In this document: positions 1 through 5,375 of the stretch, in pieces
How positions within the stretch are numbered: the stretch's first letter is position 1
How the letters are laid out: each line of letters begins with the position of its first letter
Origin: Pseudomonadota bacterium
GTDB taxonomy: Bacteria > Pseudomonadota > Alphaproteobacteria > Rhizobiales > Beijerinckiaceae
Length of the DNA stretch: 6,273 nt
Assembly: GCA_023452965.1 (NCBI GenBank)
Contig: JAEXUU010000663.1
Coordinates: forward strand, 1-6,273
Direction: 5' to 3'
The notes under the pieces: model-generated
What the model was told of the DNA's origin: nothing
Seen by the model: only the letters and a program-made list of their open reading frames with translations
Databases searched by the model: none
Translations under genes and position numbers: made by a program

Positions 1-785
1 TCGATGCGGGCGGCGCCCATCAGCCCGGCCGAAAGCAGCTCTGCGATCAGCGACAGCCCGGCGCCCTTGTGGTCGCCGAAGGGCAGCAGCGCGCCGAGCG
101 GCAGGTCGGGAATGGCGTGCTGGAACACGTGCTTGGGGTCGGTCGTCGGGTGGCCCTCGCCGTCGATGATGTACCCCTCCGGCACGGGCACGCCCTTGTT
201 GAGCGCCACGCGGGCCTTGCCATGGGCCATGCGGCTGGTGGCGAAATCGAGGATGATCGGGTCGTTCTCGGGCACCGGGATGCCGATCGCATGCGGGTTG
301 GTGCCGAAGCGCGCTTCCTTCGCGGCATAGGGGGCGACGATCGGCGGGCGCCCGGCGACATTGACCCAGAACAGCGAAATCAGCCCCGCCGCCGCAGCGA
401 CCTCCGCATAGTGGCCGATGCGACCGATATGGTGGGCGTCGAGCAGGTTCAGGATGGCGACGCCACCGGCCCGGGCGATGGTGATGCCGCGTTCCACGGC
501 ATCGCGGGCCGTCGGCTGGCCGAGCGCGACATTGCCGTCGGCGATCAGGAACGGCCCGGCCTCGATCCGGATCGACAGCTTCGATTCCGGCTTCAGATTG
601 CCGTCGGCGAGCGAGTTGAAATAGAGCGGCAGCATCCCGACGCCGTGGCTGTCATGGCCGCTGAGATTGGCGAGCACGAGATGCTCGGCCGTCTCCCGGG
701 CCTCGGTCTCGCTCCAGCCGGCGGCGGTGATCATGGCGGCGGTGAGGGCGCGGAGCGCTTCGGGCCGGTGCAGGCGATAGGTCAT
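1..785 (-). CDS. Ldh2-family (YbiC/HcxB-like) 2-hydroxyacid dehydrogenase, 3' end cut by window edge
   Basis: NAD(P)-dependent oxidoreductase of the malate/L-lactate/ureidoglycolate dehydrogenase family (Ldh2 fold, unrelated to classical Rossmann LDH), expected in the cytosol oxidising a 2-hydroxycarboxylate to the 2-oxo acid. Read from the ATG at 785, 261 codons lie in the window; family members are about 340-360 residues, so roughly a quarter is missing. Visible motifs are GHDSHGVGMLP (residues 43-53), HHIGRIGHYAE (118-128, holding the family's catalytic His), RFGTNPHAIGIP (159-170), LDFATS (179-184) with GKARV following, and GDHKGAGLSLIAELL (237-251). From memory, this pattern is much closer to E. 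coli YbiC (hydroxycarboxylate dehydrogenase B) than to AllD or DlgD. The start is favoured because the N-terminus aligns with YbiC; only a weak AGAAG-like purine stretch precedes it. The gene is divergent from sufA. The exact substrate cannot be read from the sequence. Confidence 0.93.
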   Translation of the reverse strand, partial: MTYRLHRPEALRALTAAMITAAGWSETEARETAEHLVLANLSGHDSHGVGMLPLYFNSLADGNLKPESKLSIRIEAGPFLIADGNVALGQPTARDAVERGITIARAGGVAILNLLDAHHIGRIGHYAEVAAAAGLISLFWVNVAGRPPIVAPYAAKEARFGTNPHAIGIPVPENDPIILDFATSRMAHGKARVALNKGVPVPEGYIIDGEGHPTTDPKHVFQHAIPDLPLGALLPFGDHKGAGLSLIAELLSAGLMGAARI

Positions 786-893
786 GGCGGCTTCTGGTCG
801 ATATCCGGAAAATGGAGATGAAGCGCCACAGTGCACGGGCAGCGATGCCGCGCAATGCACCCCGGTGAATTGGCATGGCTGCATTGGCGCATC

Positions 894-922
894 TCGACGT
901 TGCGTTCACCAATCCCTATGTT
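894..922 (+). promoter_or_regulatory. Candidate promoter for the Fe-S carrier gene
   Basis: TCGACG (894-899) and TATGTT (917-922) are separated by 17 bases. Each matches the sigma-70 consensus at four of six positions. Transcription would start near 929 and give a leader of about 50 nt before the ATG at 980. This is the best pair I found by eye in the 786-979 gap, but such matches are easy to find by chance. Confidence 0.25.
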
Positions 923-929
923 GCGGGAT
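912..929. promoter_or_regulatory. Dyad overlapping the candidate -10 element (possible operator)
   Basis: ATCCC (912-916) and GGGAT (925-929) are perfect inverted copies around an 8-base spacer. The spacer contains the candidate -10 TATGTT. A further ATCC at 933-936 could pair with the same GGAT. The placement would suit a repressor site, for example an iron or Fe-S regulator of sufA. The motif does not match any RirA, Irr or IscR consensus I can recall. Confidence 0.22.
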
Positions 930-943
930 GCAATCCTGTTTTC

Positions 944-962
944 ACCGGACCTTGAATCCGGT
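944..962 (+). promoter_or_regulatory. Short hairpin just upstream of the sufA ribosome binding site
   Basis: ACCGGA (944-949) and TCCGGT (957-962) form a perfect 6-bp stem with a 7-base loop in the leader. It ends two bases before the AGGAGG at 965-970. Formed in the mRNA, it could affect ribosome access. With only six pairs it may equally be chance in GC-rich DNA. Confidence 0.25.
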
Positions 963-964
963 CG

Positions 965-970
965 AGGAGG
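965..970 (+). promoter_or_regulatory. Strong Shine-Dalgarno of the Fe-S carrier gene
   Basis: AGGAGG lies nine bases before the ATG at 980. It is one of the best ribosome binding sites in the window and fixes the start of the carrier gene. Confidence 0.8.
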
Positions 971-979
971 GACGAGGGA

Positions 980-1375
980 ATGTTCTCGATACCTGGTTTG
1001 AAGGTGGTCTCGCTGACCGACGCTGCTGCGGCGCGCATTCGCGAGATCATGGCGCAATCGGCCAATGACGATGCGGGGGCCCCCGCGCTCGGGCTGCGCG
1101 TCGGCGTCAAGAAGGGCGGCTGCGCCGGCATGGAATACACCTTCGAGGTCGCGCGCGAAGCCAGGAAGGGCGACGAGGTCGTGACCGAGAAGGGCGCGAC
1201 CGTGGTCGTCGACGGCAAGGCCGTGCTGTTCCTGCTGGGTACCGAGCTCGATTTCAAGACCGATCGCTTCTCATCGACCTTCGTCTTCAACAATCCCAAT
1301 CAGGTCTCGGCCTGCGGCTGCGGCGAATCGGTCGAGATCAAGCCGCGGGCGGAGAGCGCAGTCGCGGCGCAGTAG
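980..1375 (+). CDS. sufA: A-type iron-sulfur cluster carrier (SufA/IscA/ErpA family)
   Basis: A 131-residue HesB/IscA-type protein that takes a nascent Fe-S cluster from the scaffold and delivers it to apoproteins in the cytosol. The three family cysteines are present: C48 in KKGGCAGMEY (44-53), and C112 and C114 in SACGCGESVEI (110-120). The core LFLLGTELDF (83-92) and FNNPNQ (103-108) are typical. The form most resembles rhizobial SufA-type proteins rather than ErpA, so the symbol is probable but not certain. Length is slightly above the usual 105-125 because of a short N-terminal extension and an Ala-rich tail after residue 122. The start is supported by AGGAGG nine bases upstream. No other suf or isc gene lies in the window; the divergent neighbour is a dehydrogenase and the convergent one a GGDEF gene, with 14 bp between the stop codons. 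Confidence 0.95.
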   Translation: MFSIPGLKVVSLTDAAAARIREIMAQSANDDAGAPALGLRVGVKKGGCAGMEYTFEVAREARKGDEVVTEKGATVVVDGKAVLFLLGTELDFKTDRFSSTFVFNNPNQVSACGCGESVEIKPRAESAVAAQ

Positions 1376-1389
1376 CGCCCGGTCGGCCC

Positions 1390-2448
1390 TCAGGCGACCC
1401 TGGTCGAATCCATCACGGCGTCCTCGGTAACGGTGCGGTTGCGGCCGTCGCGCTTGGCCTGCATCAGCGCGCTGTCGGCCCGCTCGACGATCGAGCTGAT
1501 CGTGTCGCCGCGATGATAGACCGCGACGCCGAGCGAGATGGTGATGCGGCCGAGATTCTCATTGGTCGAACGCTTGACCAGCTCGCGGGTCAGCAAGGCT
1601 TGCCGTACGGTCTCGGCACCGAACTTTCCGGCGGTGACGTCGGCATCGGGCAGGATGATCGCGAATTCCTCGCCGCCGAAGCGGGTGATCACAGCCTTGT
1701 CCTTGAACTTGACCTTCATGGGCCGTGAGACCAGGCGCAACACCTGGTCGCCGGTGAGGTGGCCATGCGTGTCGTTGAAATGCTTGAACAAGTCGATGGC
1801 GGCCATGACCAGCGCGAAGGGTTCGCGCCGCAAGGTGGCCTGATCGATCGCCTTCTGCAGCATCTCCTCGAAATGGCGGCGGTTGGCGAGGCCGGTCAGC
1901 GGGTCGGTCAGCGCTTCGGCCCGCGTCGATTCCAAGGCCTCGCGCAGATTGCGGATTTCGTGCGCGCTTTCCCTGAGCTGGGTTTCGAGCTGCGTCTTGC
2001 GCGCAACTTCCTCGCGGGTCGAAAGCACGAGCGCCTCGACCCATTCGCGCAGACGCTGGCGATCTGCTGAAGGCGGGACCTCGTCGGACATGGCGCAGAG
2101 CCGGCCATGGTATTTTTCGCTCGAGGCGAGGGTCTGGTCGACCAGCGCCATCATCGCGTCGATCTCGCCGAGGACCTGCAGGCTGGTGCGTTCGGCCTGA
2201 CGGGAAAGCCGCTCCGTGCCGATGAAGCGCTCATAGAGCGTGTCGATGTCGGCCATGCCGACCTCGCCATTGCTGCCGGCGATGATCGCGTTCATCGCGA
2301 TGCTCAGTGCCGGCATCTCGCCGCTGAGATGGGCGTACCAGACCTCGAAGGAGCGGGGGTACCCGGGCGAGTAATGTTGACGCATGGCGGCGACGACGCG
2401 CTCCGCCAGATCGTGAACCTGCGGCGAAGCTGAATTGTCGGTGCTCAT
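1390..2448 (-). CDS. GGDEF-domain protein (diguanylate cyclase family), atypical active site
   Basis: A 352-residue soluble protein with no membrane segment. Residues 1-140 are mostly helical, with FEVWYAHLSGEMPAL at 34-48, a pattern I recall from other alphaproteobacterial GGDEF proteins. A likely coiled coil covers about 140-180 and the GGDEF domain about 180-340, opening with LTDPLTGLANRRHFEE (180-195). The family makes cyclic di-GMP from two GTP. Retained features are GGEEF (258-262), K222, N225, D234 and the late AKRDGRN (331-337). Aligned with PleD at a constant offset of 110, the metal-binding Asp of D-x-D is Ala217 (AAID instead of DxD), and the inhibitory RxxD is K249..A252. Activity is therefore uncertain. 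The ATG at 2448 was chosen; GTG at 2451 and an in-frame TTG at 2475 are alternatives. A weak GGGGA-type site precedes it. It lies on the same strand as the upstream helicase gene but 221 bp away, so it is probably a separate unit. Confidence 0.93.
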   Translation of the reverse strand: MSTDNSASPQVHDLAERVVAAMRQHYSPGYPRSFEVWYAHLSGEMPALSIAMNAIIAGSNGEVGMADIDTLYERFIGTERLSRQAERTSLQVLGEIDAMMALVDQTLASSEKYHGRLCAMSDEVPPSADRQRLREWVEALVLSTREEVARKTQLETQLRESAHEIRNLREALESTRAEALTDPLTGLANRRHFEEMLQKAIDQATLRREPFALVMAAIDLFKHFNDTHGHLTGDQVLRLVSRPMKVKFKDKAVITRFGGEEFAIILPDADVTAGKFGAETVRQALLTRELVKRSTNENLGRITISLGVAVYHRGDTISSIVERADSALMQAKRDGRNRTVTEDAVMDSTRVA

Positions 2449-2474
2449 CACGCCTGTCCCCCGCCGGGCGATCA

Positions 2475-2490
2475 ATCGTCTCGCGACGAT
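2475..2490. promoter_or_regulatory. Perfect 6-bp dyad in the GGDEF gene leader
   Basis: ATCGTC (2475-2480) and GACGAT (2485-2490) flank a 4-base TCGC loop. The element sits 27-42 bases upstream of the ATG at 2448, where it could be an mRNA hairpin or an operator. No regulator can be named. Confidence 0.3.
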
Positions 2491-2515
2491 GACCGGCCCT
2501 GCATCAACCGAAACG

Positions 2516-2528
2516 GGACATCCTGTCC
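2516..2528. promoter_or_regulatory. Compact palindrome upstream of the GGDEF gene
   Basis: GGACA and TGTCC surround a 3-base TCC, giving a 13-bp dyad about 70 bases upstream of the GGDEF start. Size and placement fit a transcription factor half-site pair. No other evidence supports it. Confidence 0.22.
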
Positions 2529-2592
2529 TGGTCTGGCTGGAACAAGCTTCCCGCCGAAAGCCGGCAAGCGCCGACCTTCAACCCGGACGGGA

Positions 2593-2614
2593 CCTTAAGG
2601 GAGTGGAGTTAAGG
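2593..2614. repeat. CCTTAA/TTAAGG inverted repeat between helicase and GGDEF genes
   Basis: CCTTAA (2593-2598) and TTAAGG (2609-2614) are inverted copies around a 10-base spacer, and CCTTAAGG at 2593-2600 is itself a palindrome. TTAA-containing words are less common in DNA this GC-rich, so the cluster stands out. It lies 145-166 bases upstream of the GGDEF start and could be part of its control region. Confidence 0.25.
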
Positions 2615-2625
2615 CAACGTTTCCT

Positions 2626-2647
2626 CGCCGAATTCTGCCGTTCGGCG
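2626..2647 (-). terminator. Possible terminator after the DEAD-box helicase gene
   Basis: CGCCGAA (2626-2632) and TTCGGCG (2641-2647) form a perfect 7-bp stem with an 8-base loop, beginning 22 bases past the helicase stop codon in the direction of transcription. No run of U follows on the minus strand, so it is not a classical intrinsic terminator. It could still stall polymerase or protect the 3' end. Confidence 0.35.
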
Positions 2648-2669
2648 GGCCCGATGCTTGAGAAAGACT

Positions 2670-4115
2670 TCAGTCGGCCCGAACCGAGCGCAGCAGGAAC
2701 GCCGGCACGTGATCGCCGAGGCCCTTGACCTTCGGCCCGTCGTCGATCTCATCCCGACGCGGCGTGCGCGGCCGTTCGCTGCTCCGGCGCGGGGCGTGGT
2801 CGGCGACCGGCTCGCGCCGCGGCTGACGCTCACGCTGCGGCGCCGCCTCGCGGGTGGCTTCGGCCTCCACCTTCGGCTCGCTGCGCGGCGGTTTGGCGTC
2901 ACGCCCGCCGCGGGCGTTGCGTCCACCTCGGCGCTCCTCGCCGCGGCGACCACGACGCTCCTCGCGCGGCTCAGCCGGCGGCAGGGAGTCGAGGCCCGGG
3001 CCTTCCCATTCGATGGTCTTGCCGGTCAGCTTCTCGATCGCCGCGACCAGCTTATCGTCATGGCGCGTCACGATGGTGAAGGAGGCGCCTTCGCGCCCGG
3101 CGCGGCCGGTGCGGCCGATGCGATGGACATAGTCCTCGGCATGCGTCGGCACGTCGAAATTGAAGACGTGGCTGACGGCGGGAATGTCGAGGCCGCGGGC
3201 GGCGACATCGCTCGCAACTAGGATCGGGTTCTCGCCGGTGCGGAAGGATTCGAGCGCCGCCATGCGGGCGTACTGGTCCATGTCGCCATGCAGGGCGACG
3301 GCCGGAAAGCCGTGCTTCTGCAACGATTTGTGAAGCGTTGCTACATCGCGCTTGCGGTTGCAGAAGACGATCGCGTTCTGCAGGTCCTTTGCGTCGCGGA
3401 TCAGCTTCCGCAGGACATCGCGCTTCTCGTAATCCTGACTGTTCGAGGCGATCAGGCGCTGGGTGATGGTCGCGGCGGCAGTTGCCGGGCGCGAGACCTC
3501 CACGCGCACCGGATTGTGCAGGAACTGCTCGCTGATCCGCGTGATTTCCGGCGGCATGGTCGCCGTGAAGAACAGCGTCTGCCGGGTGAACGGCACCAGC
3601 TTGCAGATCCGCTCGATGTCGGGGATGAAACCCATGTCGAGCATCCGGTCGGCCTCGTCGATGACGAGCAGCTCGACGCCGGTGAGCAGGAGCTTGCCGC
3701 GCTCGACATGGTCGAGCAGGCGGCCGGGCGTCGCGATCAGCACGTCGACGCCGCGGGTGATCTTGGCATCCTGGTCGCCGAAGGAGACGCCGCCGATCAG
3801 CAGCGCGACCGAGAGCTTCTGGTTGACGCCGTAGCGGGTGAAGTGCTCCTCGACCTGCGCGGCGAGCTCGCGGGTCGGCTCGAGGATGAGCGTGCGCGGC
3901 ATCCTGGCGCGGGCGCGGCCGTTCTCCAGGATGGTCAGCATCGGCAGCGTGAAGGCCGCGGTCTTGCCCGTACCGGTCTGGGCAATGCCCAGAACATCCT
4001 TGCGGGCGAGAACATGCGGAATGGCCTGGGCCTGGATCGGCGTCGGCGTCGTGTAGCCTGCGTTAGTGACGGCCGTCAGAACTTTATCGCTGAGGCCGAG
4101 TTCGGCGAAGGACAT
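2670..4115 (-). CDS. rhlE: DEAD-box ATP-dependent RNA helicase, RhlE type
   Basis: A 481-residue ATP-dependent RNA helicase that unwinds short RNA duplexes; RhlE relatives act in ribosome assembly, mRNA turnover and cold adaptation. All core motifs are visible: Q motif TPTPIQ (23-28), motif I AQTGTGKT (45-52), Ia PTRELA (80-85), Ib TPGR (129-132), II DEAD (153-156), III TAT (184-186, where SAT is commonest), V SDVAARGLDI (302-311) and VI HRIGRTGR (331-338). The two RecA domains end near residue 370. A tail of about 105 residues follows, rich in Arg, Gly and Glu (383-406 holds several RGG/RRG repeats), and closes with GLGDHVPAFLLR (465-476), which I recall as conserved in rhizobial RhlE proteins. 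The ATG at 4115 puts the Q motif at the usual distance; the site before it is only a weak AGAAGAAG. It is divergent from the hydrolase gene. Confidence 0.96.
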   Translation of the reverse strand: MSFAELGLSDKVLTAVTNAGYTTPTPIQAQAIPHVLARKDVLGIAQTGTGKTAAFTLPMLTILENGRARARMPRTLILEPTRELAAQVEEHFTRYGVNQKLSVALLIGGVSFGDQDAKITRGVDVLIATPGRLLDHVERGKLLLTGVELLVIDEADRMLDMGFIPDIERICKLVPFTRQTLFFTATMPPEITRISEQFLHNPVRVEVSRPATAAATITQRLIASNSQDYEKRDVLRKLIRDAKDLQNAIVFCNRKRDVATLHKSLQKHGFPAVALHGDMDQYARMAALESFRTGENPILVASDVAARGLDIPAVSHVFNFDVPTHAEDYVHRIGRTGRAGREGASFTIVTRHDDKLVAAIEKLTGKTIEWEGPGLDSLPPAEPREERRGRRGEERRGGRNARGGRDAKPPRSEPKVEAEATREAAPQRERQPRREPVADHAPRRSSERPRTPRRDEIDDGPKVKGLGDHVPAFLLRSVRAD

Positions 4116-4216
4116 CGAGGGTTGCGCTTCTTCTGGGTCGGTGACACGTGGCGGGATGACCGATCGACCACCACGGTGGCGCGACTTTGCTTGCCTGCGC
4201 GCCTTCGGACGTTCGT

Positions 4217-4245
4217 GGAATGCAGAAAAAGCAGGGCAAAGTCAA
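4217..4245 (-). promoter_or_regulatory. Candidate promoter for the helicase gene
   Basis: On the minus strand TTGACT (4240-4245) matches the -35 consensus at five of six positions. Seventeen bases later comes CATTCC (4217-4222), a poor -10. Transcription would begin near 4210 and leave a leader of about 95 nt. The -35 lies only 20 bases before the hydrolase start, so the divergent promoters would overlap. Confidence 0.3.
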
Positions 4246-4265
4246 CATTCTAGCGAGGTTAGACG

Positions 4266-4985
4266 ATGATGAGCGCGAGAAGCATGGCAGTTCCCGAGCC
4301 CTTGGTGCTGGTCCCGGGGCTGAATTGCACCGCAGCGCTCTATGCGCCGCAATGGCCGGCTTTGGCGTCCGGCAGGCCGATTCTTGTCGCTGAAACGAGT
4401 TCTGACGAGACTATTGGCGCGATCGCCGAGCGTCTGCTGGCGGCCGCGCCGGAGCGTTTTGCGCTCTGCGGGCTGTCCATGGGTGGCTATGTCGCGCTTG
4501 AAGTAATGCGGCGCGCGCCGGAGCGCGTGACGCGTTTGGCGCTGCTGGACACCAGCGCAAAACCTGCGACACCGGAAACCAACCAGCCCCGCGAGCAGAT
4601 GATCGCGCTCGCCGAGAAGGGAGCCTTCGACAACGTCACGACCTTGCTGTGGCAGAAGCTGGTGGCGCCCGCCCGGCTCGCCGACGAGGCGCTGCGGCTC
4701 CTGGTGCGCCAGATGGCCGAGGATGTCGGTGCGGCCGGCTTCGTGCGCCAGCAGCGGGCGATCATGGGGCGGGTCGATTCACGGCCCGGCCTGTCGGCCA
4801 TCACGGTGCCGAGCCTGGTGATCGTCGGTGCAGAGGACGAAATCACACCGCCGGTCGAGGCGAAGACGATCGCCAGCGGGATCGGCGCCAGCGCGCGCTA
4901 TCTGGAAATACCCGGCTGCGGCCATCTCTCGACGCTGGAGGCGCCGGAGATCGTGACGAGGGCTCTGCTCGACTGGCTCGATTGA
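4266..4985 (+). CDS. Alpha/beta-fold hydrolase
   Basis: A 239-residue single-domain alpha/beta hydrolase, probably a cytosolic esterase, lactonase or C-C bond hydrolase of unknown substrate. The catalytic triad can be read directly: nucleophile S71 in the elbow GLSMGGY (69-75), acid D191 in VGAEDEITPP (187-196), and H220 in PGCGHLSTLEAP (216-227). The oxyanion-hole strand LVLVPGLNC (13-21) is at the N-terminus, and residues of about 99-175 form a short helical cap. No signal peptide is seen. GAGG at 4255-4258 sits seven bases before the ATG at 4266; ATGs at 4269 and 4284 are also possible. It is divergent from the helicase gene, and its stop is 4 bp from the stop of the convergent small gene. 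No neighbour suggests a pathway. Confidence 0.93.
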   Translation: MMSARSMAVPEPLVLVPGLNCTAALYAPQWPALASGRPILVAETSSDETIGAIAERLLAAAPERFALCGLSMGGYVALEVMRRAPERVTRLALLDTSAKPATPETNQPREQMIALAEKGAFDNVTTLLWQKLVAPARLADEALRLLVRQMAEDVGAAGFVRQQRAIMGRVDSRPGLSAITVPSLVIVGAEDEITPPVEAKTIASGIGASARYLEIPGCGHLSTLEAPEIVTRALLDWLD

Positions 4986-4989
4986 GGTG

Positions 4990-5250
4990 TCAGCGCGGGA
5001 CGACGCAGGGGTCGAGTCTGGTCTCGCCGGCCCGCTTTGCGAGCGAACCGGTGACCATCGGGTCGATCACCTGTCCCTTGGCCGCGGCGGAGGCGGCCTG
5101 TCGCATGCCGTCGCGGTCGAGATGCGCCGTCTGGTAGGAGACGAAATTGGCCGCGATTACCGAGAGGAAGGCGATCGCTGCGCCGGCTTTGGCGACATCG
5201 GCGACCATGCCGCCATGTTCGTTGCGCAGAAAGGCCATGACGAGGCGCAT
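4990..5250 (-). CDS. Small single-pass protein, Flp-type prepilin-like N-terminus
   Basis: An 86-residue protein that I do not recognise as a named family. A short basic leader with FLRNEHG (7-13) is followed by GMVADVAKAG (14-23) and a hydrophobic stretch to about residue 38, then a polar tail. The order copies Flp/Fap pilins, where a leader ending in Gly precedes the pattern xxxxE and a hydrophobic helix. Cleavage after G13 would leave Asp18 at +5 in place of the usual Glu. The tail (39-86) is longer than in ordinary Flp pilins and has a single Cys82. AGGAGA at 5256-5261, five bases before the ATG, fixes the start. The reading frame is otherwise supported by an ordinary protein-like composition. 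No tad, cpa or pilus gene lies in the window. It could instead be an unrelated small inner-membrane protein. Confidence 0.72.
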   Translation of the reverse strand: MRLVMAFLRNEHGGMVADVAKAGAAIAFLSVIAANFVSYQTAHLDRDGMRQAASAAAKGQVIDPMVTGSLAKRAGETRLDPCVVPR

Positions 5251-5255
5251 CGCGC

Positions 5256-5261
5256 TCTCCT
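5256..5261 (-). promoter_or_regulatory. Shine-Dalgarno deciding the start of the small membrane protein
   Basis: AGGAGA on the minus strand lies five bases before the ATG at 5250. It lies 17 bases from the alternative ATG at 5238, which favours the longer reading and supports the gene as real. Confidence 0.65.
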
Positions 5262-5311
5262 GAAGAAGGCATGGCGTCAGACGCCGACAAGCAGAGAATG
5301 CAACCGAGCCT

Positions 5312-5327
5312 GTAAAGACTTGGTTAG
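5312..5327 (-). promoter_or_regulatory. CtrA-like site upstream of the small prepilin-like gene
   Basis: The minus strand reads CTAA, seven bases, then TTTAC. The CtrA consensus in Alphaproteobacteria is TTAA-N7-TTAAC, so spacing is exact and two bases differ. It lies 62-77 bases upstream of the ATG at 5250, a normal operator position. CtrA is known to control pilin genes in Caulobacter, which fits the Flp-like product, but a two-mismatch site is weak evidence. Confidence 0.3.
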
Positions 5328-5375
5328 CGACATTCTCACGCGCCCGATGACTGCATAGGCCGCCGGGCCGGAAGG

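Noticed and set aside
69..821. A 250-codon plus-strand open frame opposite the dehydrogenase gene
   Set aside because: It is antisense to a clearly recognisable Ldh2 protein, its product resembles no family and is rich in Arg, Gly and Asp, as expected when the complement of GC-rich coding DNA is read.
784..1068. A 94-codon Cys-rich plus-strand open frame across the dehydrogenase-sufA gap
   Set aside because: Nine Cys codons looked intriguing, but it has no Shine-Dalgarno, uses the complement of the dehydrogenase start codon, and runs 89 bases into sufA in another frame.
1366..1379. GGCGC-AGTA-GCGCC hairpin over the sufA stop codon as a bidirectional terminator
   Set aside because: The stem is only 5 bp, has no U-tract on either side and overlaps the stop codon; I cannot separate it from chance.
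2449..2475. Nine-residue N-terminal extension of the GGDEF protein from a TTG
   Set aside because: TTG is a rare start, the extension would read through the 2475-2490 dyad edge, and ATG at 2448 is nearer to a purine-rich site.
2435..2728. A 97-codon plus-strand open frame filling the helicase-GGDEF gap
   Set aside because: It needs a TTG start without a ribosome binding site, overlaps the ends of both neighbouring genes on the opposite strand, and resembles no known protein.
3288..4253. A 321-codon plus-strand open frame opposite the helicase gene
   Set aside because: It lies opposite the DEAD-box motifs, has no recognisable domain, and its composition is that of a complementary-strand artefact.
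4898..5290. A 130-codon minus-strand open frame overlapping the small prepilin-like gene
   Set aside because: It overlaps the end of the hydrolase gene and lies in another frame from the small gene, which has a better ribosome binding site and a believable membrane segment; the product is Arg-rich and featureless.
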